Of a stretch of DNA of 64,000 nucleotides, positions 18,912-29,932 are shown piece after piece. The DNA is taken from assembly GCF_002812705.1 (NCBI RefSeq), contig NZ_CP025030.1, forward strand, positions 1,426,001 to 1,490,000, read 5' to 3'. Numbering within the stretch: the stretch's first letter is position 1; each line of letters begins with the position of its first letter. The notes beneath the pieces were generated by a model, which worked only from the letters and a program-made list of their open reading frames with translations, made no database searches and was not told where the DNA came from. The position numbers and the translations under genes are program-made. Source of the stretch: Achromobacter spanius. GTDB lineage: Bacteria; Pseudomonadota; Gammaproteobacteria; Burkholderiales; Burkholderiaceae_B.

Positions 18912-19035
18912 GCGGGCCTCGTGAAAGCGGGTGGCATGGTGGGGGGACGTCCGCGTTGATGGAACCGGAGCGGTCGCCGCAATATCGATAAAATACCCCG
19001 AGTTACATCCCACACGGGTATCCCAAGGAGGCTCC

Positions 19036-19383
19036 ATGTTGCGCGATGACGACGTCGTGCTGGTCATCAGCAATGCACCCGATCTCTTGTTGGCCAAGCG
19101 CATTGCGCATGTGCTGGTGGAAGATGGCTTGGCCGCCTGTGTGAACCTTGGCGCGCCGGGCCTGTCCATCTATCTGTGGAACGGAGAGGTCGAGGGGACG
19201 GAAGAAGTCCCCATCCACATCAAGACCACCTACGCGCGTCATCAGGCCGTTGTTCAGGCCCTGGCGCAGATGCACCCCTACGATGTGCCCGAGATCATTG
19301 TGCTGCCGGTTATCGGCGGCGCCGCACCCTATCTGGACTGGGTTCGCGAACAGACGGCCGTCAAGCAAACCAAGAGAGAATAA
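19036..19383 (+). CDS. cutA: Divalent-cation tolerance protein CutA
   Basis: Trimeric PII-like protein of 115 residues implicated in copper tolerance. The motifs LVEDGLAACVNL and the YDVPEIIVLPVIGG strand are typical. Start at ATG 19036 with AAGGAGG upstream. Its stop overlaps the dsbD start by one base (TAATG), so the two are translationally coupled; the cutA-dsbD pairing is found in many proteobacteria. Confidence 0.93.
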   Translation: MLRDDDVVLVISNAPDLLLAKRIAHVLVEDGLAACVNLGAPGLSIYLWNGEVEGTEEVPIHIKTTYARHQAVVQALAQMHPYDVPEIIVLPVIGGAAPYLDWVREQTAVKQTKRE

Positions 19384-21284
19384 TGTTGCAACTTGCCGGT
19401 ATCGTCGGTGCGCGCGGGCGCTCGATTCCTGCCATCCGCGCGGTGCGCGCCTTGATCGGGCGCAGCCTGGTGTTGCTGGCGACGGCGCTGTTGCTGCTGA
19501 CCTGGCAGACGGCCGCGCAGGCCGAAGCCGAATTCCTGGAACCCGAAAAGGCGTTCGTGTTCAGCGCGCAGATGGCCGCGCCCGACACCTTGGAACTGCA
19601 TTACAAGGTCGCGCCCGGGTACTACATGTACCGCGAGCGTTTCGGCATCACGATAAGCCCGATCGGCGCCACCACATTGGGCGAGGCGGTCTACCCCAAA
19701 GGCGAGGTCAAGTACGACCCGACCTTTGAGAAGGACATGGAGGTCTTTCACAAGGATGTGATGATCCGCGTGCCGGTGGGCGCGGGCGGACAGCCCTTTA
19801 CCCTGACCTTGACCGGACAGGGCTGCGCGGATGCCGGCCTGTGCTATCCGCCCATGGACAGCAGCGTCAAGCTCACGCCGGTTGCCGGCGGCTACGCGCT
19901 GGCGGGTGGGGCGAGCGCGCCAGCCGCGCCCGCCGCGTCTTCGGGTGGCTTGAGCGCGCTGGTCAAGGCCGGCGATACCGGCCTGGCCGATGCGTTGGGC
20001 GGCCTGGGTTGGGCCAAGACCGCTGGCGTGTTCCTGGTTCTGGGCTTGTTGCTGGCATTCACGCCCTGCGTGCTGCCCATGATTCCCATCCTGTCTTCGA
20101 TCGTGCTGGGCGGCGCAACGCAGGCCCGGCCCTCGCGCGGGCGTGGCCTGGCCCTGGCCGCAACGTATGTGCTGGGCATGTCGGTCGTGTACACCGCGCT
20201 GGGCGTCGCCGCCGGACTGAGTGGCGCGGGCCTGGCCGCCTGGTTGCAGACCCCCTGGATCCTGACGCTGTTCGCCATCCTGCTGACCGTGTTGGCGCTG
20301 GCGATGTTTGACGTCTTCACGTTCCAGATGCCGTCAGGCGTGCAGGCCAAACTGTCCGAGCGTTCGTCGCGCGTGCCGGGCGGCCGCTATACGGGCGCGC
20401 TGGTGATGGGCGCCTTGTCGGCGCTGATCGTCGGACCTTGCGTTGCCGCGCCGCTGGCGGGTGCGCTGTTGTATATCTCGCAGACGGGCGACGTGGTGCT
20501 GGGCGGTTCGGCGCTGTTCGCCATGGCCTGGGGCATGGGCGTGCCGCTGTTGATCGTGGGCGCGTCGTCAGGCGCCTTGCTGCCCAAGGCCGGCCCCTGG
20601 ATGGACGGCGTCAAGCGCCTGTTCGGCATGCTGCTGCTGGCGACGGCGTGGTGGATGCTGATACCCGTGGTGCCGACCTGGGTGCAGATGACGGGCTGGG
20701 CCTTCCTGGCGGTTGTGTCGGCGGTGATGCTGCGTGCGTTTGACGCCTTGCCCGCGGGCGCGGGTGCCGCGCGCATGTTCGGCAAGGGGTTGGGGCTGCT
20801 GTTGGCGCTTGCGGCCGCTGCGTGGCTGCTGGGTGCGGCCAGCGGCGGTCGTGACGTGCTGCAGCCGCTGTCGCATCTGGCCGCGGGGGCCTCCGGGCCG
20901 GTGGGCACGGCGGTCACCAAGGGCGAGCTTCAGTTCACCCGCGTGCGCAACAACGCGGAATTGGATGCGCTGCTGGCGCAGAGCACCCAGCCGGTCATGC
21001 TGGATTTCTATGCCGACTGGTGCGTGTCGTGCCGCGAAATGGAGCGCTTCACGTTTACCGATCCGGGCGTGGCGCAGCGCATGTCGGGCATGCTGCTGGT
21101 GCAGGCCGACGTGACGGCGAACAACGCCGACGACCGGGCCTTGCTCAAGCGGTTCCGCCTGTTCGGGCCGCCGGGCATCATGTTCTTTGAACCGGGCGGC
21201 AAGGAATTGCCGGACGCGCGCGTCGTCGGTTTCCAGGACGCCAAGCGCTTCACGGAATCGTTGGACAAGGTGCTGGTGCGCTGA
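19383..21284 (+). CDS. dsbD: Thiol:disulfide interchange protein DsbD
   Basis: Inner-membrane protein of 633 residues that carries electrons from cytoplasmic thioredoxin to periplasmic partners such as DsbC and cytochrome c maturation factors. A signal-like hydrophobic stretch (residues about 17-45) is followed by the alpha domain with the CADAGLC cysteine pair. The eight-span beta domain has Cys in TPCVLPM and GPCVAAPL, and the C-terminal thioredoxin-like gamma domain has WCVSC. All six redox cysteines are present. It supplies reductant to apocytochrome thiols, which suits the resB-ccsB genes 3.7 kb away. Start at 19383 overlaps cutA. Confidence 0.95.
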   Translation: MLQLAGIVGARGRSIPAIRAVRALIGRSLVLLATALLLLTWQTAAQAEAEFLEPEKAFVFSAQMAAPDTLELHYKVAPGYYMYRERFGITISPIGATTLGEAVYPKGEVKYDPTFEKDMEVFHKDVMIRVPVGAGGQPFTLTLTGQGCADAGLCYPPMDSSVKLTPVAGGYALAGGASAPAAPAASSGGLSALVKAGDTGLADALGGLGWAKTAGVFLVLGLLLAFTPCVLPMIPILSSIVLGGATQARPSRGRGLALAATYVLGMSVVYTALGVAAGLSGAGLAAWLQTPWILTLFAILLTVLALAMFDVFTFQMPSGVQAKLSERSSRVPGGRYTGALVMGALSALIVGPCVAAPLAGALLYISQTGDVVLGGSALFAMAWGMGVPLLIVGASSGALLPKAGPWMDGVKRLFGMLLLATAWWMLIPVVPTWVQMTGWAFLAVVSAVMLRAFDALPAGAGAARMFGKGLGLLLALAAAAWLLGAASGGRDVLQPLSHLAAGASGPVGTAVTKGELQFTRVRNNAELDALLAQSTQPVMLDFYADWCVSCREMERFTFTDPGVAQRMSGMLLVQADVTANNADDRALLKRFRLFGPPGIMFFEPGGKELPDARVVGFQDAKRFTESLDKVLVR

Positions 21285-21353
21285 CGGCGGGCGATATACC
21301 ATGGCGGCTGCGCTGCGTGGGCGGCGCATCCCACTCCCTCCAGGCCGGCGCCC

Positions 21354-23922
<2,569 letters not shown>

Positions 23923-23956
23923 GGATGGGCTTTGGATACGGTTGGTTTCGAGCCCT

Positions 23957-23966
23957 ATTGTATAAT
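23957..23966. promoter_or_regulatory. Near-palindromic -10 region between engB and the cytochrome gene
   Basis: ATTGTATAAT on the plus strand gives a perfect TATAAT (23961-23966) for the cytochrome gene; the reverse strand gives TATACA/TACAAT for engB. No good -35 at 17 bp was seen on either strand. A bidirectional promoter is inferred from position. The cytochrome leader would be about 170 nt. Confidence 0.4.
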
Positions 23967-24143
23967 CCGGCGTTTGCAACAGTGGTCCCCGTGCGCGGAG
24001 CCGTCTTTTTTGCTTACTGTTTAGGTGCCTGCGGCAACTTGGCAGGCAGAATGGGCAGTGAGGTTCGATACGGTTTTCCAGGGTGTGCGGGGCAGGCGTG
24101 GGCGCCTTTTTGCGCCTTGATCGATGTGATCGTCGAGGTCTTC

Positions 24144-24845
24144 ATGAAGCGTGTGCTGTCCCGAATGTTGGTTGCGAGCGGGCTGTTGCTCGGCGCCTCC
24201 GCCTTCTCTACACCCAGTTTCGCCGCTGACGGCGCTGCGGGCCCGGCCAAGCCAGATGCCGCCAAGGGCGGCCAGTTGTTTGACCAAGGCGACGCCTCCA
24301 GAGGCATCATCGCCTGTGCGTCCTGTCACGGCGCGGCGGGCAACAGCACCATCCCGGTGAACCCCAACCTGGCCGCGCAACCCCACGAATACCTGGCCAA
24401 GCAATTGGCCGACTTCCAGATCAAGCAGGGCGCCAAGCTGCCTGTGCGCAACGGCGCGGGTGGCAACCCCACGCCGATGACCGCCATGGCGCAGAACCTG
24501 ACGCCGGCCGATATGCAGAACATCGCGCTGTACCTGGCGCAACAGCCTCTCAAGGAACCCGCCACGGCAGGCCAGGAGAAGCTGGTGGATCTGGGCCAGA
24601 AGATCTGGCGCGGCGGCTTGCCCGAGCGCAATGTGCCGGCCTGCGCGGCGTGCCACTCTGCCAATGGCGCGGGCATGCCCGCCCAGTACCCCCGCTTGTC
24701 GGGGCAGTTCCCCATGTACATTGAAGAGCAGCTCAAGCTGTTCCGCAGCGGCGACCGCAAGAACGACATCATGTTCGCGATTGCTGACCGCATGTCGGAC
24801 GCCGATATCAAGGCGGTGTCCGACTACGCGGCAGGCCTGCGGTAG
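24144..24845 (+). CDS. Dihaem cytochrome c, c4 type
   Basis: Periplasmic electron carrier of 233 residues. A signal peptide (about 28 residues, ending FSTPSFAA) is followed by two class I cytochrome domains with haem sites C58-x-x-C61-H62 (CASCH) and C167-x-x-C170-H171 (CAACH). The second site is followed by NGAGMPAQYPRLSGQ, typical of cytochrome c4, which passes electrons to terminal oxidases. The start at 24144 begins the signal peptide; the frame is open further upstream without coding character. Directly followed by the resB-ccsB haem-attachment genes. Confidence 0.93.
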   Translation: MKRVLSRMLVASGLLLGASAFSTPSFAADGAAGPAKPDAAKGGQLFDQGDASRGIIACASCHGAAGNSTIPVNPNLAAQPHEYLAKQLADFQIKQGAKLPVRNGAGGNPTPMTAMAQNLTPADMQNIALYLAQQPLKEPATAGQEKLVDLGQKIWRGGLPERNVPACAACHSANGAGMPAQYPRLSGQFPMYIEEQLKLFRSGDRKNDIMFAIADRMSDADIKAVSDYAAGLR

Positions 24846-24892
24846 GCGTCAGCCCGCAACACGCGCGGCTGGTCCGCGTTCATGCAACCTGA

Positions 24893-24919
24893 GCGTAACG
24901 GAACCCGATTCCGTTACGC
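24893..24919 (+). terminator. Stem-loop after the cytochrome gene
   Basis: Perfect 11-bp stem GCGTAACGGAA / TTCCGTTACGC with a CCCGA loop. No T-run follows directly. It may protect or process the 3' end of the cytochrome mRNA ahead of the true terminator at 24931. Confidence 0.6.
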
Positions 24920-24930
24920 GCTGTCTATGA

Positions 24931-24963
24931 GGGGGGTAGCCGATCGCGCGGCCCCCCTTTTTT
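24931..24963 (+). terminator. Rho-independent terminator abutting the resB start
   Basis: GGGGGG (24931-24936) pairs with CCCCCC (24952-24957), with an inner CCG/CGG stem and a three-base bulge, followed by six T (24958-24963). The annotated resB ATG begins at 24965, two bases after the T-run. Confidence 0.8.
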
Positions 24964-24964
24964 C

Positions 24965-27043
24965 ATGAATTCAACACGCACCCACACTCGCCCCTCTTTA
25001 CGCAGCCTGCCCGGTGACTTCTTCGAACTGCTCGGTTCGATGCGGTTCGCCGTCAGCCTGTTGATGTTCATCTGCGTGGCGAGCCTGGTGGGCACGGTGT
25101 TGCAGCAGAACCGATCGTCCAGCAACTACATCGACCAGTTCGGCCCGTTCTGGTACGAGGTGTTCGACAAGTTTTCCATCTGGCACGTCTACAACAGTTG
25201 GTGGTTCCTGCTGATCATGGGATTCCTGGTCGTGTCGACCTCGGTGTGCCTGACCCGCAACGCACCCAAGATGCTGCGCGAAGCGCGCTCATTCCGCGAG
25301 CACGTGCGCGCGAGCAGCCTGCGCGCGTTTCCGCATCGCGTTGAAACGGAAGAACCCACCGATGTCGCGCAGACCTCGGCAGGGCTGAAGGCGCTGCTGG
25401 AACGGCTGGGTTACGCCGTGCGTGTACGGCAGGACAACGACGGCGTGCTGCTGGCCGCCAAGAAGGGCAGCGCCAACCGCCTGGGCTATGTGTTCGCGCA
25501 CGCGGCCATGGTCATCATCTGCGTGGGCGGTCTGCTAGACAGCGAGTTGCCCGTGCGGCTGCAAGTCATGTTCGGCGGCAAGCAACCCATTGTCGACAAC
25601 ATGCTGATTTCGGAAGTGCCCGAAAGCGGCCGCCTGTCGGTCAATAACCCGAGTTTTCGCGCCAGCGTGCTGGTGCCTGAAGGCGGCCAGGCCAGTACGG
25701 CGGTCGTAATGGTGGGCGACGGCGCCTTGGTGCAGCCGATGCCCTTCACGCTGAAGCTGAAGAAGTTCGTGGTTGATTACTACTCGACCGGCATGCCCAG
25801 TCGTTTCGCCAGCGAAGTTGAAGTCACCGACCCGGATACGGGCAAGACCTTCGATTCCACCATCGAAGTCAACGAGCCGTTGCGTTTCAAGGGCATGACG
25901 GTGTACCAGTCCAGCTTTGACGATGGCGGCAGCACGGTGGTCTTGAAAGGTTATCCGCTAGTAGGTTCCCAGGACGCCACTTTTGCCGTTGACGGCACGG
26001 TGGGCAAGACAAGCGAAGTGACTGCTCACACGTCGGCCGGTCCGCGCAGCATGGGCGTAGAGATCACGGCCATGCGGCCGATCAATGTGGAAGACCTGAC
26101 GCGCGGCGATCCCAAGGGTCCCAACCAGAGTTTTGCTGAGCACGTGGCATCGGTGTCGGGCAGCGCGGCGGGCAAGAAGAACGAGAACCTGCGCAACGTG
26201 GGTCCCAGCGTTGAATACAAGCTGATCGACGACGCGGGCCAGGCCCACGAATTCCAGAACTACATGCTGCCCATGGAACTGGACGGCGCCAGCGTGTTCC
26301 TGGCCGGCGTGCGCAACAATGCGTCCGAGCCGTTCCGCTACCTGCGCATTCCGGCTGACGACGACAGCTCGATCGCGGAATTCATGCGGCTGCGCGCCAC
26401 GCTGGCCGACCCGGCCGCGCGCCGTGAAGCCGCCCGTCGTTTCGCCGAGCGCAACAGCCCGTCCGGCACCGACCGCCAGCCCTTGCAAACCGCCGCCGAG
26501 CGCGCGCTGGAAACCTTTGCGTCGGGTGGCCTGCAAGCCGTTGCGGCCTTCCTGCAAGCCAACACCCCTGCCGCCGACCTGGAGCGTGCCGCCGATGTGG
26601 TGATCCGGCTGATCGGGGCCAGCATGAACGAGCTGCGCGCCATTGAACGCGAACGCGCCGGCTTGCCCCCCGTCGCGGTCGAAGGCCCCGACGGCGAGCG
26701 CGCGGCAGTGTGGTCGCGCCTGGCCGTGGCGGCATTGTCCGACCTGACGGTCTATCCGGCGCCGGTGTTCCTGTCGCTGGCCGACTTTAATCACGTACAG
26801 GCCAGCGTGTTCCAGGTCAGCCGCACGCCGGGCAAGAATACGGTCTACCTGGGCAGCCTGTTGCTGGTCCTGGGGGTGTTTTCGATGTTCTACATCCGCG
26901 ACCGCCGCGTCTGGATCTGGGTCAAGCCGCAAGGCAGCGGCAGCAGCGTCCTGGCGGCCATGACGTCCCAGAAGCGTACACTCGACTTCAATCAGGAGTT
27001 TGAACGCTTCAAGCAGGCGCTGCTGCGCCAGAAAAGGTCTTAA
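24965..27043 (+). CDS. resB: Cytochrome c biogenesis protein ResB
   Basis: System II cytochrome c maturation component of 692 residues; with CcsB it moves haem to the periplasm and attaches it to CXXCH apoproteins. Spans near residues 28-48 (MRFAVSLLMFICVASLVGTV) and 77-97, one near 177-193 (YVFAHAAMVIICVGG), then a large periplasmic domain, and a final span near 630. The size is at the long end for ResB. The start lies directly after a terminator with no Shine-Dalgarno sequence in place, so initiation here is puzzling. The alternative Met26 at 25040 also lacks one. Confidence 0.93.
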   Translation: MNSTRTHTRPSLRSLPGDFFELLGSMRFAVSLLMFICVASLVGTVLQQNRSSSNYIDQFGPFWYEVFDKFSIWHVYNSWWFLLIMGFLVVSTSVCLTRNAPKMLREARSFREHVRASSLRAFPHRVETEEPTDVAQTSAGLKALLERLGYAVRVRQDNDGVLLAAKKGSANRLGYVFAHAAMVIICVGGLLDSELPVRLQVMFGGKQPIVDNMLISEVPESGRLSVNNPSFRASVLVPEGGQASTAVVMVGDGALVQPMPFTLKLKKFVVDYYSTGMPSRFASEVEVTDPDTGKTFDSTIEVNEPLRFKGMTVYQSSFDDGGSTVVLKGYPLVGSQDATFAVDGTVGKTSEVTAHTSAGPRSMGVEITAMRPINVEDLTRGDPKGPNQSFAEHVASVSGSAAGKKNENLRNVGPSVEYKLIDDAGQAHEFQNYMLPMELDGASVFLAGVRNNASEPFRYLRIPADDDSSIAEFMRLRATLADPAARREAARRFAERNSPSGTDRQPLQTAAERALETFASGGLQAVAAFLQANTPAADLERAADVVIRLIGASMNELRAIERERAGLPPVAVEGPDGERAAVWSRLAVAALSDLTVYPAPVFLSLADFNHVQASVFQVSRTPGKNTVYLGSLLLVLGVFSMFYIRDRRVWIWVKPQGSGSSVLAAMTSQKRTLDFNQEFERFKQALLRQKRS

Positions 27044-27051
27044 GGTTTTTT

Positions 27052-28419
27052 ATGTCGACGACGACCACCCCGCATCCCTCCTCGCCGGACACGTTGAACG
27101 CGTCGCCCGATACCCTGTGGCAAGACAGCCTGTCGGAAACGGGCGACAACCGCGCCCGGCGCGGCAAGCCGGACTGGACCGACGTAGTCTTCTTCCTGTT
27201 GCTGTCGGTGGGCGCGGCCTTCGCGCTGACCCGGCACGGCAACGCGATGGATTATTACGAGAAGATCATCCTGTGCGGCACCGTGCCCGCGCTGGCGTGG
27301 TTGGGCTGGTTGTGGCGGCCGCTGCGCCGTCTGATGGTCGCCTGTGCGATCGCGGCGGGCCTGGCCTTGATGTTGTACGGCAATGACCTGGCCCGCGCCG
27401 AGCAGGTGTTCTTCCTGAAGTACCTGTTCTCGTCCCAGTCCGCCATTTTGTGGATGTGCGCGCTGTTCGCGCTGGCCATGGTCTGCTACTGGATCGGCGT
27501 GTTCAGCCCCACCGCCGCGTGGCTGGGCACGGCGTTGACCTGGGGCGCGGTATTTGCCGGCGTCACCGGCCTGCTGGTGCGCTGGCGCGAAGGCCATCTG
27601 ATGGGGCCAGATCTGGGCCATATCCCCGTCAGCAACCTGTATGAAGTCTTTGTGCTGTTTTCGCTGATCACGGCGCTGTTCTACCTGTATTACGAACGCA
27701 AGTACGCCACGCGCGCGCTGGGCGGTTTCGTGCTGCTGGTGGTGACGTCCGCCGTCGTGTTTCTGCTTTGGTATTCCTTCACGCGCGATGCCGGCCAGAT
27801 CCAACCGCTGGTGCCGGCGTTGAAAAGCTGGTGGATGAAGTTGCACGTGCCCGCCAACTTCATCGGCTACGGCACGTTCTCGCTGGCGGCGATGGTGGGC
27901 TTTGCCTACCTGGTCAAGCAGCACGGGCAGACCACGTCGTGGGCCAAGCTGGCGCCCTTGTTCATTCTGGGCGTGCTGCTGTGCGCCGAGCCGATGGTGT
28001 TCCGCACCGATGGCCTGTCCGCCACCTGGATGCTGTACTTCGGCGTGGGCGCCGTGATCGTGGGCGCCATCCTGCTGGGCCGCCGCCGCATTGCCGCCGC
28101 GCTGCCCTCGCTGGAAGTGCTGGACGACATCATGTATCGCGCCATCGCGATCGGGTTCGCCTTCTTCACGGTGGCGACCATTCTGGGCGCGCTGTGGGCG
28201 GCGGACGCCTGGGGCGCGTACTGGCAGTGGGATCCCAAGGAAACCTGGGCGCTGATCGTCTGGCTGAATTACGCGGCCTGGCTGCACATGCGCCTGATCA
28301 AGGGCCTGCGCGGCACCATGGCGGCCTACTGGGCGCTGATGGGGCTGTTGATCACCGGCTTTGCGTTCCTGGGCGTGAACATGTTCCTGTCGGGGCTGCA
28401 CTCGTACGGTCAGCTGTAG
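27052..28419 (+). CDS. ccsB: Cytochrome c biogenesis protein CcsB (ResC/CcsA family)
   Basis: Inner-membrane haem handling partner of ResB, 455 residues with many membrane spans. The tryptophan-rich haem-binding motif WGAYWQWDPKETWALIVWL is present near residue 385, with conserved His in LHVPANFIGYG and WLHMRLIKG. It starts 8 bp after resB, so the two form an operon. Its end marks the left border of the type VI secretion locus. Confidence 0.95.
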   Translation: MSTTTTPHPSSPDTLNASPDTLWQDSLSETGDNRARRGKPDWTDVVFFLLLSVGAAFALTRHGNAMDYYEKIILCGTVPALAWLGWLWRPLRRLMVACAIAAGLALMLYGNDLARAEQVFFLKYLFSSQSAILWMCALFALAMVCYWIGVFSPTAAWLGTALTWGAVFAGVTGLLVRWREGHLMGPDLGHIPVSNLYEVFVLFSLITALFYLYYERKYATRALGGFVLLVVTSAVVFLLWYSFTRDAGQIQPLVPALKSWWMKLHVPANFIGYGTFSLAAMVGFAYLVKQHGQTTSWAKLAPLFILGVLLCAEPMVFRTDGLSATWMLYFGVGAVIVGAILLGRRRIAAALPSLEVLDDIMYRAIAIGFAFFTVATILGALWAADAWGAYWQWDPKETWALIVWLNYAAWLHMRLIKGLRGTMAAYWALMGLLITGFAFLGVNMFLSGLHSYGQL

Positions 28420-28431
28420 CCGTCAGCCTTG

Positions 28432-28462
28432 ATTCGGGCGGCTGCTGCCAGCCGCCCCGAAT
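28432..28462. terminator. Stem-loop between convergent ccsB and the T6SS PAAR-like gene
   Basis: ATTC-GGGCGGCTG / CAGCCGCCC-GAAT with a CTGC loop and one unpaired C. No T-run on either side. Given its place in a 46-bp convergent gap it is likely a two-way stop or mRNA 3' end. Confidence 0.6.
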
Positions 28463-28465
28463 GCG

Positions 28466-28849
28466 TCACGCCGCCAAGGCAAACATCGACTTCTGCGGTG
28501 TGGCCGCCTTGAAACCCGGCGCATTGATCGTGTTCTGCAAGGTCAGGCTGGTTACGCGCACCAGCGGCGCGGCACGCACCAGCACCGTGAACGCCCCGGT
28601 CATGTAGCGCGCCCGACCCATGAAGGTCTGCGAGATCAGGCCGCCGCCCACGCCAGCCGTATCGCCGAGCGTCACCGGTATGGTCGTGACCATGTTGTGC
28701 ATCGGCATGCAGCTTAGCCACACGTTCCACACCACCGGGATGCCCATGGACGACGTGGACACGTCAATGTGCGGCACCGGCGGCACCGGTGTCTTGCAGA
28801 CATCGGGGAATCCCAACCCCACGCTGGGTAACTGGCAGAGCACTTGCAT
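28466..28849 (-). CDS. DUF4150 PAAR-like protein (T6SS spike tip)
   Basis: 127-residue protein of the DUF4150 family. The conserved core FPDVCKTPVPPVPHID near residue 14, the METVxDDAGVxGG-like stretch (here VTLGDTAGVGGG) and the repeated short strands fit a PAAR-like cone that caps the VgrG spike. Start at ATG 28849 is 7 nt after AGGAG; a GTG 9 bp earlier is too close to that site. It is the last gene of the minus-strand module vgrG - small membrane protein - DUF2169 - pentapeptide - DUF4150, with 24 bp to the gene before it. No toxin domain is attached. Confidence 0.85.
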   Translation of the reverse strand: MQVLCQLPSVGLGFPDVCKTPVPPVPHIDVSTSSMGIPVVWNVWLSCMPMHNMVTTIPVTLGDTAGVGGGLISQTFMGRARYMTGAFTVLVRAAPLVRVTSLTLQNTINAPGFKAATPQKSMFALAA

Positions 28850-28873
28850 GGTTTCCACTCCTGTTGCGATGGG

Positions 28874-29932
28874 TCAAAGGCCGGCGCGTCCCGCCGACCA
28901 CAGTTCGGCGTCGAGCAAGGGGGCGTCGTTGTCGAGGATGCCGTGGCGCTGCGACCAGCGCACCCCGCGCGTCAGCGCGCGATGCATGCGTGTGCGCAGG
29001 AACGTGGCGTCGCGCAGGTCGGCGCCGTCCAGATCCGCCAGCGAGAAATCGGCGTCGACAAGATGGGCGCCGCGAAAGTCCGTGTTGGCACAACGCGCGC
29101 GCTGAAAAATGCATAGGCCCAGGCTTGCGCCCTGGAACGTGGCGCCGTCCAGTGTGGCCTCGGCCCAGATGGCGCCGTCAAAGCGGCCGCCTTGCAGATC
29201 GGCTCCGCTTAGATCGGCCAGGGGGAACAGCGCCTGCGGCGCGCAAGCACCGGCAAAGCGCGCACCCCGCAACGACGAGCCCTTGAAGCCCGACTGGCGC
29301 AAATCGCACTGGCGAAAGTCCGCCGCGTCCAGTTGGCAATCCGTGAAGTGGCACAGCGCAAAGGCTTGCCCCGCGACGTTCTGCGCCGACAGATTGCATT
29401 CCGTGAACATGGTGCTGGCTGCGCTAACGCCGGTCAGCGTCACGCCGTGCAGGTCCAGTTGATGGAACAGGGTGTAGCTGAATTGCGCTTGCGTCAGATC
29501 CGCATTGGCGAATGCCCCGCGCGAGAACACCGAGCGTTCCACACGAGCCGCCCGCAACGACGCGCCCGCCAGTGAGGTCGCGGTGAAAGACGCTTCATGA
29601 AGCGTGGCTTGATCCAGCCTGGCGCCCGCCAGATCACATTCGGTGAAGCTCGTGCCATGAAATTGGCCGCCGCTGAACGTCGCGCCTGGCGCGCGGCAGC
29701 GAAGCAGGCGCGCCGTGTCCAGGTTGGCGCCGTCGGCTTCCCAGCGCGTCATGTCGCAACTGATGAACTGGCTGTCCTGCAACTGGCAGCCGCTCATTCG
29801 CGCATCCGTGAAGTCCACGTGATCGAAGAACGCGCCGGCCAGATCCTGCCCGCGCAGATCGGCACCCGCCAAACTGAGGTGTTGGATCGGCTCGCCATGG
29901 CGCACGCTGTCCAGCAGCTTGTCGAGGTTCAT
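28874..29932 (-). CDS. Pentapeptide repeat protein
   Basis: 352 residues consisting almost wholly of pentapeptide repeats (pattern A[D/N]Lxx), from about residue 18 to 325, which fold as a right-handed square beta-helix. No signal peptide, membrane span or enzyme motif is visible. It overlaps the DUF2169 gene by 4 bp and so is made together with it. Within T6SS spike modules such proteins are found next to DUF2169 adaptors; whether this one is a structural sleeve, an adaptor part or a cargo is unknown. Confidence 0.85.
   Translation of the reverse strand: MNLDKLLDSVRHGEPIQHLSLAGADLRGQDLAGAFFDHVDFTDARMSGCQLQDSQFISCDMTRWEADGANLDTARLLRCRAPGATFSGGQFHGTSFTECDLAGARLDQATLHEASFTATSLAGASLRAARVERSVFSRGAFANADLTQAQFSYTLFHQLDLHGVTLTGVSAASTMFTECNLSAQNVAGQAFALCHFTDCQLDAADFRQCDLRQSGFKGSSLRGARFAGACAPQALFPLADLSGADLQGGRFDGAIWAEATLDGATFQGASLGLCIFQRARCANTDFRGAHLVDADFSLADLDGADLRDATFLRTRMHRALTRGVRWSQRHGILDNDAPLLDAELWSAGRAGL

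Noticed and set aside
23925..24143. 73-codon upstream extension of the cytochrome frame
   Set aside because: A proper signal peptide begins at ATG 24144 and the extension covers the promoter region.
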